Made by a program: the position numbers and the translations under genes
Notes under the pieces: generated by a model
Database searches by the model: none
Seen by the model: the letters and a program-made list of their open reading frames with translations, nothing else
Told to the model about the DNA's origin: nothing
Assembly (NCBI RefSeq): GCF_003568845.1
Contig: NZ_CP030126.1
Coordinates: 1,453,001-1,517,000 of the forward strand
Direction of reading: 5' to 3'
Length of the DNA stretch: 64,000 bases
From: Indioceanicola profundi
GTDB taxonomy: Bacteria > Pseudomonadota > Alphaproteobacteria > Azospirillales > Azospirillaceae
In this document: positions 57,504 through 64,000 of the stretch, in pieces
Layout of the letters: every line of letters begins with the position of its first letter
Numbering within the stretch: position 1 is the first letter of the stretch

Positions 57504-57593
57504 GCTTTCTCTGAAAGCGACCGTTCGGGACCGTGACGGATCGTCGGATCGGGGCTAGCCTTGACGGGTCCCCACTTGACCAGGACCGGACCG

Positions 57594-58130
57594 ATGCTGC
57601 TCACCTCCGCTTCCCGTCTCGCCATCATCGACGTGCAGGCAAAGCTTCTGGCTGCGGTGCATGATCATGAGCGCGTGTTGCAGCGCTGCCGTGTCCTGGC
57701 GGAGGCGGCGCGGGTTCTTTCCGTGCCCGCCGTGGCAACGGAACAGAACCCGGCCGGGATCGGCCCGACCGTGGAGACGTTGGCGGAACTGGTGCCGGTC
57801 CGCTACGGAAAAACCACCTTCAGCTCGGCGGAAGATCCTGCGTTCCTGGCATGGGCTCAGTCCGGCGGCACAGTGGTGCTCTGCGGGACGGAGGCGCATA
57901 TCTGCGTCCTCCAGACGGCGCTGGGCCTGCGGGCCAAGGGGATCGAGGTGTCCATGGTCGCCGACGCCACCGGGTCCCGCGATCCGGCGAACAAGGATGC
58001 CGCGCTGGCACGCGCGGCCCGCCATGGGGTCGATGTCGTCACAGCGGAGATGGTGCTGTTCGAATGGCTCGGCCGTTACGATCGGCCGGAATTCAAGCAG
58101 CTCCTGCCCCTGATCAAGGCGCTGGGCTGA
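57594..58130 (+). CDS. Isochorismatase-family hydrolase
   Basis: A protein of 178 residues with the cysteine-hydrolase fold. The Asp in AIIDVQAKLL, the Lys in YGKTTFSS and the nucleophile Cys in GTEAHICVLQTALGL form the catalytic set. Members hydrolyse small amides or vinyl ethers, and the YcaC-like group is closest in feel. The true substrate is unknown. The ATG at 57594 was preferred over a TTG 11 codons upstream. Confidence 0.87.
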   Translation: MLLTSASRLAIIDVQAKLLAAVHDHERVLQRCRVLAEAARVLSVPAVATEQNPAGIGPTVETLAELVPVRYGKTTFSSAEDPAFLAWAQSGGTVVLCGTEAHICVLQTALGLRAKGIEVSMVADATGSRDPANKDAALARAARHGVDVVTAEMVLFEWLGRYDRPEFKQLLPLIKALG

Positions 58131-58157
58131 AAGACGCCGGACCGACGGACTGCCGAC

Positions 58158-58283
58158 TCAGTGGTGGCCGTGTCCGTGATGGCCATGGCCGTGACCGCCG
58201 CCATCCTTCGGCTTGATGACCGTGATGCACACCGCGCACAGGACGGTGACGATGATGAAGACTCCAAGCGCGGCGATGGACAT
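58158..58283 (-). CDS. 41-residue membrane peptide with histidine-rich tail
   Basis: The frame from the ATG at 58283 to a TGA at 58158 encodes 41 residues. Residues 3-23 are one hydrophobic helix (ALGVFIIVTVLCAVCITVI) that holds a CAVC motif. The tail is KPKDGGG followed by seven His alternating with Gly. GGGG lies 9 bp before the ATG. A single-pass membrane protein with a metal-binding tail (Ni, Zn, Cu or Co) is inferred. It lies between the isochorismatase-family gene and the hydrolase, 69 bp downstream of the latter on the same strand. Confidence 0.65.
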   Translation of the reverse strand: MSIAALGVFIIVTVLCAVCITVIKPKDGGGHGHGHHGHGHH

Positions 58284-58352
58284 GGTTCTACCCCGGTTTG
58301 CGTGGCCGGACGTTAGCGCTCCGCCACCGTGGGGGCAAGCACCGCCGACATG

Positions 58353-59075
58353 TCAGCGGGGCCGGAGCAACCAGTTCCGCATCAGCCGCGTGACCTCCTC
58401 CGGCTGCTCCAGGGTCGAGAGGTGCCCGCACCTCTCAACGACCGCCACCTCCGCCCCGGGGATGGCTGCCGCCATCTCCTCCGCCCGGTCGGGCGGGGTC
58501 AGCGTGTCCTCCCGCCCTGCGATGCAGAGCGTCGGTACGGAGATGGACGGCAGGAACGGCCGGGAGTCGGGCCTTGCCATGATGGCGCGCTGCTGGCGGA
58601 CGAAGGCTTCGGAACCGACCCGGTCCGCCATCCGGACAGCCTCGCCGGAGATGCGGTGATCGCGCAGATGGTCGGGATGGACCAGGTTCGGCAGCATGGT
58701 CGGCATGATCCGCGCAAAGCCTCCTCCCTCCGCCACGCGGATCAGCGCCTTCCGCCTTTCGGTCTGCTCGGGCGTGTCGGGACGCGCCGTGGTGTCCAGC
58801 AGACAGAGCCGCAGCACCCGCTCCGGCGCTCGGCGCATGATCTCCATGGCGACATAGCCGCCCATCGACAGGCCGGCCAGGGCGAAGCGGCGGGGCGACA
58901 TGCTCAGCACGTTCCCGGCGAATTCACCGATACTGCCGCCGCCGGTCAGGTCGGCCACATGGACGTCGGCAATGTCGGCCAAATACTGACGCTGATGTTC
59001 CCATAAGGCCGCGTCGCACAGAAGTCCGGGCAGCAGGATGAGACTCAGTCTTTCAGAGCCGGAATCGTTCGCCAT
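58353..59075 (-). CDS. Alpha/beta hydrolase
   Basis: A cytosolic alpha/beta hydrolase of 240 residues. The oxyanion segment is LILLPGLLCDAALWEHQ, the nucleophile elbow is GLSMGGYVAMEI, the acid lies in AGREDTLTPP, and the catalytic His is in VERCGHLSTLEQPEEV. The pattern resembles small esterases and the MenH/BioH group. The substrate is unknown. It is divergent from the helicase gene, and the His-rich peptide gene lies downstream on the same strand. Confidence 0.85.
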   Translation of the reverse strand: MANDSGSERLSLILLPGLLCDAALWEHQRQYLADIADVHVADLTGGGSIGEFAGNVLSMSPRRFALAGLSMGGYVAMEIMRRAPERVLRLCLLDTTARPDTPEQTERRKALIRVAEGGGFARIMPTMLPNLVHPDHLRDHRISGEAVRMADRVGSEAFVRQQRAIMARPDSRPFLPSISVPTLCIAGREDTLTPPDRAEEMAAAIPGAEVAVVERCGHLSTLEQPEEVTRLMRNWLLRPR

Positions 59076-59088
59076 GGCGGGGATATCC

Positions 59089-59117
59089 TTGCTCTTTGTG
59101 GCAGGAGTTGATATTCA
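59089..59117 (+). promoter_or_regulatory. Candidate promoter of the helicase gene
   Basis: TTGCTC (59089-59094) and TATTCA (59112-59117) are 17 bp apart on the plus strand. The start would be about 200 bp before the helicase ATG. This leaves a long leader, as is known for cold-regulated helicase mRNAs. The evidence is weak. Confidence 0.35.
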
Positions 59118-59327
59118 CCGCGCGACCCTAGCCGAACCCTCGCCCTGCGCCAAGCCGGGCATGGGGATGCAACGGCCCTGTTTTCTCCCCGATTCAACCG
59201 CCTGCGCGACGACAGGCGGCTGTTCCGGTTGATCAGATGCCAGCGTGTCCCATCTATGCCCCCTAGGACATGGCGCGGTTCGTCTGCTTTACGTTCCTGT
59301 CGCAACACTCTTGTCATCGAAGGCCGA

Positions 59328-60788
59328 ATGACCTTTTCGGAACTTGGGCTCGGGCCCGAAGTCCTGCGGGCGATCGCAGATGCCGGCTATACCCAGCCGA
59401 CCCCCATCCAGGAGAAAGCCATCCCGTGGGTTCTCCAGGGTCGTGACGTGCTGGGCGTTGCCCAGACCGGTACCGGCAAGACGGCATCCTTCACCCTGCC
59501 GATGATCGACATCCTGGCCCAGGGCCGCGCCAAGGCACGTATGCCGCGCTCCCTGATCCTGGAGCCGACGCGTGAACTGGCCGCGCAGGTGGCGGAGAAT
59601 TTCGACAAGTACGGCAAGTTCCACAAGCTCAACATGGCCCTGCTGATCGGGGGCGAGAGCTTTGGCGACCAGATCAAGAAGCTGGAGCGCGGCGTCGACG
59701 TCCTGATCGCCACGCCGGGCCGGATGATCGACCTGTTCGAGCGCGGAAACATCCTGCTGACCGACACCAAGTTCCTGGTGATCGACGAAGCGGATCGCAT
59801 GCTGGACATGGGCTTCATCCCGGATATCGAGCGGATCGTCGGGTTGCTGCCCAAGATTCGCCAGACCCTGTTCTTCAGCGCGACCATGCCGCCGGAGATC
59901 AAGCGCCTCGCCGATGCCTTCCTGATGAACCCGAAGGAAGTCAGCGTCGCCCCGCCCGCCTCTCCGGCGAAGACGGTGACCCAGGCGCTGGCGGTGGTCT
60001 ATGACGAGGACAAGCGTCAGGCCCTGCGCCACCTCCTGCGGACCGAGGATGTGAAGAACGCCTTCATCTTCTGCAACCGCAAGAAGGATGTGGCGATCCT
60101 GCACAAGTCGCTGCAGAAGCACGGCTTCAACGCCGGCGCGCTGCATGGCGATCTGGTCCAGTCCGTCCGGACCGAGACGCTGGAAGCATTCAGGCAGGGC
60201 GCTATCGACCTGCTGGTCTGCTCGGACGTGGCCGCGCGCGGCATCGACATCAAGGGCGTTTCCCACGTCTTCAATTTCGACGTTCCCTACAATGCGGAGG
60301 ATTATGTCCACCGCATCGGTCGGACGGGCCGCGCCGGGCTGGCTGGCCGCGCCTTCTCCCTTGCCGGCCCCGACGATGGCAAATACGTCCAGGCCATCGA
60401 GAAGCTGGTGGGCATGGAAATCCCGCGCGTGCTGATCGACGGGCTGGAAACGCCGGAGCTTGACTACAGCGCCGACCCGCGCCGCAGGCGCGGCAAGCCC
60501 GGAGCTTCGAAGGAAGAGGGCCGCCGCGGCCGTGGCGAGCGTCGCCGGCCGGAAGAGCCGGCGCCTGTCGTCGAGGAACGCGTGCAGGAGACCCGCCGGC
60601 CCGAGCGGGAAGCGCATGAGCACCGTCCGGAACGCCGCGATTATCGTGAGGAGCGCCGCCGCCGCCGTGAGGAGGAGGTCGAGGATCGTACGCCCGTCAT
60701 CGGCTTCGGCGACGATATCCCCGCTTTCATCCTGCGCGCCGCCCGTCCGACCCGGTCCACGGAGAGCGCCCCTTCGGTCGAGGAGTGA
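59328..60788 (+). CDS. DEAD-box RNA helicase, RhlE-like
   Basis: An ATP-dependent RNA helicase of 486 residues. The Q motif (GYTQPTPIQEKAIP), Walker A (AQTGTGKT), PTRELA, DEAD (VIDEADRML), SAT and HRIGRTGR motifs are all present in order. The C-terminal 110 residues are a low-complexity, highly charged tail of Arg, Glu and Pro (RRRRGKPGASKEEGRRGRGERR...). This is an RNA-binding or degradosome-type extension seen in RhlE. The ATG at 59328 was chosen. Three bases separate its stop from the next ATG, and the downstream ribosome-binding site is GAGGAG inside its last codons. Confidence 0.93.
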   Translation: MTFSELGLGPEVLRAIADAGYTQPTPIQEKAIPWVLQGRDVLGVAQTGTGKTASFTLPMIDILAQGRAKARMPRSLILEPTRELAAQVAENFDKYGKFHKLNMALLIGGESFGDQIKKLERGVDVLIATPGRMIDLFERGNILLTDTKFLVIDEADRMLDMGFIPDIERIVGLLPKIRQTLFFSATMPPEIKRLADAFLMNPKEVSVAPPASPAKTVTQALAVVYDEDKRQALRHLLRTEDVKNAFIFCNRKKDVAILHKSLQKHGFNAGALHGDLVQSVRTETLEAFRQGAIDLLVCSDVAARGIDIKGVSHVFNFDVPYNAEDYVHRIGRTGRAGLAGRAFSLAGPDDGKYVQAIEKLVGMEIPRVLIDGLETPELDYSADPRRRRGKPGASKEEGRRGRGERRRPEEPAPVVEERVQETRRPEREAHEHRPERRDYREERRRRREEEVEDRTPVIGFGDDIPAFILRAARPTRSTESAPSVEE

Positions 60789-60791
60789 GCC

Positions 60792-61034
60792 ATGCAGACC
60801 ATCTTCGTCCTGATGAAGTGTGAGCTTGGCCGCGCCTATGAGGTGGCCGACCATGCGGTGCAGGAGGTGGAGGAGGTCTCCGAGGTCCATTCCATCTCCG
60901 GCCAGTACGACCTGATGATGAAGTGTTATCTGGAGGACGGCGCGGATATCGGGCACTTCGTGACCGGCCGCCTCCAAACGCTTCCGGGCGTCAAAGACAC
61001 CTTCACCATCATCACCTTCAAGGCCTTCGCCTGA
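60792..61034 (+). CDS. Stand-alone Lrp/AsnC ligand-binding domain protein
   Basis: A protein of 80 residues that is only the RAM/ACT-like C-terminal domain of Lrp/AsnC regulators. The pattern has VSEVHSISGQYDLMMKC and LPGVKDTFTIITFKAFA. There is no DNA-binding domain. Such proteins bind amino acids and can form rings or control larger regulators. It starts 3 bp after the helicase stop, so it is translationally coupled to it. Confidence 0.88.
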   Translation: MQTIFVLMKCELGRAYEVADHAVQEVEEVSEVHSISGQYDLMMKCYLEDGADIGHFVTGRLQTLPGVKDTFTIITFKAFA

Positions 61035-61107
61035 CGGTTTTCCGCCCTCTCGGCTCCCTCCGCGCCACGGATTGGCCCGCCAAGCTGCCGCATCGGCGCG
61101 GCGGACG

Positions 61108-61136
61108 TTGACACGTCCGTCCGGTTCGGGAATAGG
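61108..61136 (+). promoter_or_regulatory. Promoter of lptD
   Basis: A perfect -35 TTGACA (61108-61113) is followed after 17 bp by AATAGG (61131-61136), a poor -10. The expected start is about 45 bp before the lptD start codon. Confidence 0.45.
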
Positions 61137-61187
61137 TGCAGTCTAGCGACCTATCCAGACCCGTAGACGCCCGGAGGGGCAGACGGC

Positions 61188-63392
61188 GTGACCCCAGCCA
61201 AGCGTATCGTCGGGACGACCCTTCTTTCCCTGCTTCTCTCCACCACGGCGCTGGCCCAGGATCTGGGCGGCGGGGAGCCGGTGCTGGTGAGCGCCGGCAG
61301 CATTGACTATGACGACGCCGCGGGCATCGTGACCGCCAGCGGCGGTGTCGAGCTGGCACAGGGCCCCCGCATCCTGCTGGCCGACTCCGTGCGCTTCAGC
61401 GAGCGCACCAATATCGTGGTGGCGAGCGGCAACGTCTCCATCCTGGAAGCGACGGGCGAAGTCATCTTCGCCGATTACGTCGAGCTGTCCGATGGGATGA
61501 AGCAGGGCTTCGTCGATCAGATCCGGGTGCTGCTGTCGGACAATTCCCGACTGGCCGGCGCGCAAGGTGAGCGGGTCAACGGCCGCTTCACCCGGCTTGA
61601 GCAGGCGGTCTACAGCCCTTGCGCCCTGTGCGAGGAGAACCCGTCCCGGCCTCCCCTCTGGCAGATCCGGGCCGCGCGGGTGACCCACGACCAGGAATCC
61701 CGCGACGTTTATTACCGCGACGCGGTGCTGGAGATCGGGGGAATTCCCGTCGCCTACACCCCGTTCTTCGCCCATCCCGACCCGACCGTGGAACGGCGGA
61801 CGGGCTTTCTCAGCCCGGGCGGCGGCGTGTCCTCGGACCTCGGGACCTTCGCCCGCATCTACTATTTCTTCGACATCGCCCCCGACAAGGACTTCACCCT
61901 GGAGGTGACGCCCAGCACGGAGGATGGCCTGCTTCTGGGCGGCGAATACAGGCAGCGCTTCGCCAGCGGCAGCCTGATGCTGACCGGCAGCGCCACCTAT
62001 ACCGACCGCGAGCGGGAGATCGGGACCCTGGTCGAGACCGAGAAGGAATTCCGGGGCCACATCTTCGGCAATGGGCGCTTTGAAATCGACGACCGCTGGC
62101 GTTGGGGTTTCGACGTCGCGCGGGTAACGGACGACACCCACCTGCTGCGCTACGACTACAGCGAGGACGATCTGCTGACCACGCGGCTTTTCGCCGAGCG
62201 GTTCGAAGGACGTAGCTACGCCTCGATCAATGTCTACGACTTCCAGGATCTGCGCCCGAACAATCCGGAGGAGGAGCCCTTCGTCATCCCGCTCGCCGGC
62301 TACAGCGCGTTGGGAGAGCCGGGAGAGACGCTCGGCGGGCGCTGGTCGCTGGACGCCAGCATGCTGTCCCTGATCCGCGACGGGGGGACAGATACCCGGC
62401 GACTATCGGCGGAGGCGGGTTGGCGCCGGGACTTCGTGGCGCCTATCGGACTTGTTTCCACCCTGTCCGCCGGGGTTCGCAGCGACGCCTACTGGGTCAG
62501 CGACTTCTCACCCACCGGAGAGGTCGAGTCCGGCAGCGACAGGACGGACATCCGCCTGTTTCCGCAGGCTCAACTGACCACCAGCCTCCCCCTGGCCCGC
62601 CAGACCGGGCGGGTCCAGCAGTTGATCGAACCGATCGTCGCGCTGACCCTGGCGCCCGATGCCGACAACGACGGCGACCTGCCGAACGAGGACAGTCAGG
62701 ACGTCGAGTTCGACCACACCAATCTGTTCCTGCCCTCCCGTTTCCCCGGCGTCGACCGCCTGGAAGGCGGGCAGCGCCTGACCTACGGCGTGCGTGCGGG
62801 CCTGTTCGGATTCGGCGGCGGCAGCAGCACCCTGTTCCTTGGACAGAGCTACCGGCTTCAGCGCCAGAACGACTTCCCCGAAGGTTCGGGCCTGGAGAAC
62901 AAGGTGTCGGACTGGGTGGGGCGGATCGAGCTGACGCCCTCCCCCTGGCTGGACCTTTCCTACAGCTTCCGCCTGGACAGCGAGACCTTCGCCCAGCGCC
63001 GACATGATGCCTTCGGCGTGTTCGGCCCGCCGGAGTTCCGCGTCAGCGGCAGCTATCTCTATCTGGACCGCATGACGCTGGAGAGCGGCACGGCCTCCCA
63101 GGACAGGGAGGAGCTGACCCTTGGCGTGAACTCCGCCTTCTCCCGCTACTGGTCCGCAGGCGTCAGCCATCGGCGCGATCTGGCCGAGGATGGAGGCCCC
63201 ATCTCCACCGGTCTGGTTCTCACCTATCAGGATGAGTGCCTGACCTTCCAGCTGATCGGGGAACGGGACTTCACTCGCCGGACCGGCATCGATACCGGCG
63301 ACCGGGTCTTCTTCCGCCTGACCTTGAAGAACCTCGGCGCCTTCCTCAGCCCGTCCCTGTCCGGCGACGTGTTCCAGCAGTCCGAGCAGTGA
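61188..63392 (+). CDS. lptD: LPS-assembly protein LptD
   Basis: An outer-membrane protein of 734 residues. The start is GTG at 61188 behind GGAGGGG. A signal peptide (cut near ALAQ) is followed by an OstA/LptA-like jellyroll (residues 30-140) and a large beta-barrel with many aromatic strand patterns (for example DLSYSFRLDSETF). LptD with LptE inserts lipopolysaccharide into the outer leaflet. The Cys pair in YSPCALCEENP and a later Cys (DECLTFQL) could form the disulfides needed for folding. Confidence 0.94.
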   Translation: MTPAKRIVGTTLLSLLLSTTALAQDLGGGEPVLVSAGSIDYDDAAGIVTASGGVELAQGPRILLADSVRFSERTNIVVASGNVSILEATGEVIFADYVELSDGMKQGFVDQIRVLLSDNSRLAGAQGERVNGRFTRLEQAVYSPCALCEENPSRPPLWQIRAARVTHDQESRDVYYRDAVLEIGGIPVAYTPFFAHPDPTVERRTGFLSPGGGVSSDLGTFARIYYFFDIAPDKDFTLEVTPSTEDGLLLGGEYRQRFASGSLMLTGSATYTDREREIGTLVETEKEFRGHIFGNGRFEIDDRWRWGFDVARVTDDTHLLRYDYSEDDLLTTRLFAERFEGRSYASINVYDFQDLRPNNPEEEPFVIPLAGYSALGEPGETLGGRWSLDASMLSLIRDGGTDTRRLSAEAGWRRDFVAPIGLVSTLSAGVRSDAYWVSDFSPTGEVESGSDRTDIRLFPQAQLTTSLPLARQTGRVQQLIEPIVALTLAPDADNDGDLPNEDSQDVEFDHTNLFLPSRFPGVDRLEGGQRLTYGVRAGLFGFGGGSSTLFLGQSYRLQRQNDFPEGSGLENKVSDWVGRIELTPSPWLDLSYSFRLDSETFAQRRHDAFGVFGPPEFRVSGSYLYLDRMTLESGTASQDREELTLGVNSAFSRYWSAGVSHRRDLAEDGGPISTGLVLTYQDECLTFQLIGERDFTRRTGIDTGDRVFFRLTLKNLGAFLSPSLSGDVFQQSEQ

Positions 63393-63481
63393 GGCTGGCC
63401 GGACGGGCTTTCGTTGGTCACACCCCGGCGTAGCAGAGCCCGTCTTGTGTTCGGACAGGTAGCCCGGTAGGGTCGGCCACT

Positions 63482-63502
63482 CCGCCCGGTCGCGCCGGGC
63501 GG
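63482..63502 (+). terminator. Hairpin downstream of lptD
   Basis: A perfect 8-bp stem, CCGCCCGG/CCGGGCGG (63482-63489 and 63495-63502), with a 5-base loop lies 89 bp after lptD. No T-tract follows, so termination is uncertain. Between lptD and the next gene nothing else was found. Confidence 0.4.
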
Positions 63503-63533
63503 CACTTCCTATGGATGATAGCAGCCTATCCGG

Positions 63534-64000
63534 ATGAGCTACGGGCTTTATGATTACGACCGCCGCCGCCGTCGCCGCTTCTGGGTGCGCGCGGCCAAGT
63601 TCCTGTTCGCCCTGGCCATCCTGGGAGGCCTCGCCACCTTTTCTTATCTGGTGGGGGTGGAGCAGCTGAAGGCCCGCGAAATCGCGCTCCAGGAGGAGAT
63701 TGCCACCCTCACCGCCGCCAAGGAGCAGGCGGAGCGGCGCGCCGCGCAATTGCAGCAGATTGCACAGACGGCGGAGATCAAGGCCAGCGAGCTGGAGGTG
63801 CGCTTCCAGCGGGAGGTGCCGACCGGAGAGCTGGCCAGATTGCAGGAGCTTCTGGCCCAGAAGCTGGCGGAAGGGGTGGATGCCAACCGCCTGGCCTTCA
63901 TCATCAGCCAGACCGGGACGGTCCGGAACTGCACGCATCCGGAAACCAAGCGATTCGTCCTGCCGACGCCGCTCTATCGCGGCGCCAACACCTCCGTCAC
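63534..64000 (+). CDS. Membrane-anchored coiled-coil protein, 3' end missing
   Basis: The frame starts with ATG at 63534 and runs off the right edge (155 codons visible). The cytosolic N-terminus is very basic (YDRRRRRRFW). A membrane helix at about residues 22-41 (FLFALAILGGLATFSYLVG) follows. A long helical segment with a heptad-like pattern (QLKAREIALQEEIATLTAAK...) then suggests a coiled coil. It is probably an inner-membrane protein with a periplasmic stalk. No family is recognised, and the C-terminus is not visible. Confidence 0.65.
   Translation, partial: MSYGLYDYDRRRRRRFWVRAAKFLFALAILGGLATFSYLVGVEQLKAREIALQEEIATLTAAKEQAERRAAQLQQIAQTAEIKASELEVRFQREVPTGELARLQELLAQKLAEGVDANRLAFIISQTGTVRNCTHPETKRFVLPTPLYRGANTSV

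Overview
The window is 64 kb of high-GC chromosomal backbone from an alphaproteobacterium. The best guess is a Rhodospirillales/Azospirillaceae-type organism. The clues are the order tig-clpP-clpX-lon-hup-tRNA-nuoA-N-birA-coaX-rnj-mce, the adjacent glnB-glnA pair with a sigma-54 type promoter, a ParE-type topoisomerase, RNase J and LptD. The genus is inferred from gene content and order only. No insertion sequence, prophage, integrase, CRISPR array or rRNA operon was seen.

Region 1 (1-18400, all minus strand) is one long unit. The 14 genes nuoA to nuoN encode respiratory complex I. They run into birA, coaX, rnj and the start of a methylmalonyl-CoA epimerase gene cut by the left edge. Most junctions overlap or are a few bases apart. 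Two larger gaps flank nuoI, and each holds a strong GC-rich hairpin.

Region 2 (18600-26500, minus strand) holds two identical tRNA-Asp genes, tRNA-Val, the HU gene, and the protein quality-control genes lon, clpX, clpP and tig. tRNA-Leu lies upstream of tig. Several good sigma-70-like promoters, a sigma-32-like promoter before lon and three terminators can be read.

Region 3 (26600-41800) is mixed metabolism and repair. It has an AceE-like transketolase-family enzyme, NAD(P)HX repair (nnr), a 2OG-Fe(II) oxygenase, tRNA-His, glnB-glnA, two exported or membrane proteins, an alpha/beta hydrolase, a DsbA/FrnE-type oxidoreductase, mfd, a GFA-family zinc protein and a tiny lipoprotein.

Region 4 (41800-54400) is the most accessory-looking part. 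It has a soluble hybrid histidine kinase, tRNA-Ser, a repeat protein built of 28-residue GDA...RGG(N/D)D units with an RTX-like C-terminus, an exported M1 aminopeptidase followed by two tandem exported DUF885 metallopeptidase-like proteins, an OsmC-family protein, a single-domain response regulator and an acidic proline-rich lipoprotein.

Region 5 (54400-64000) has a YciA-type thioesterase, parE (probably leaderless), a GNAT acetyltransferase, an isochorismatase-family hydrolase, a 41-residue membrane peptide with a histidine-rich tail, an alpha/beta hydrolase, a DEAD-box helicase coupled to a stand-alone Lrp ligand-binding domain, lptD, and a membrane-anchored coiled-coil protein cut by the right edge.
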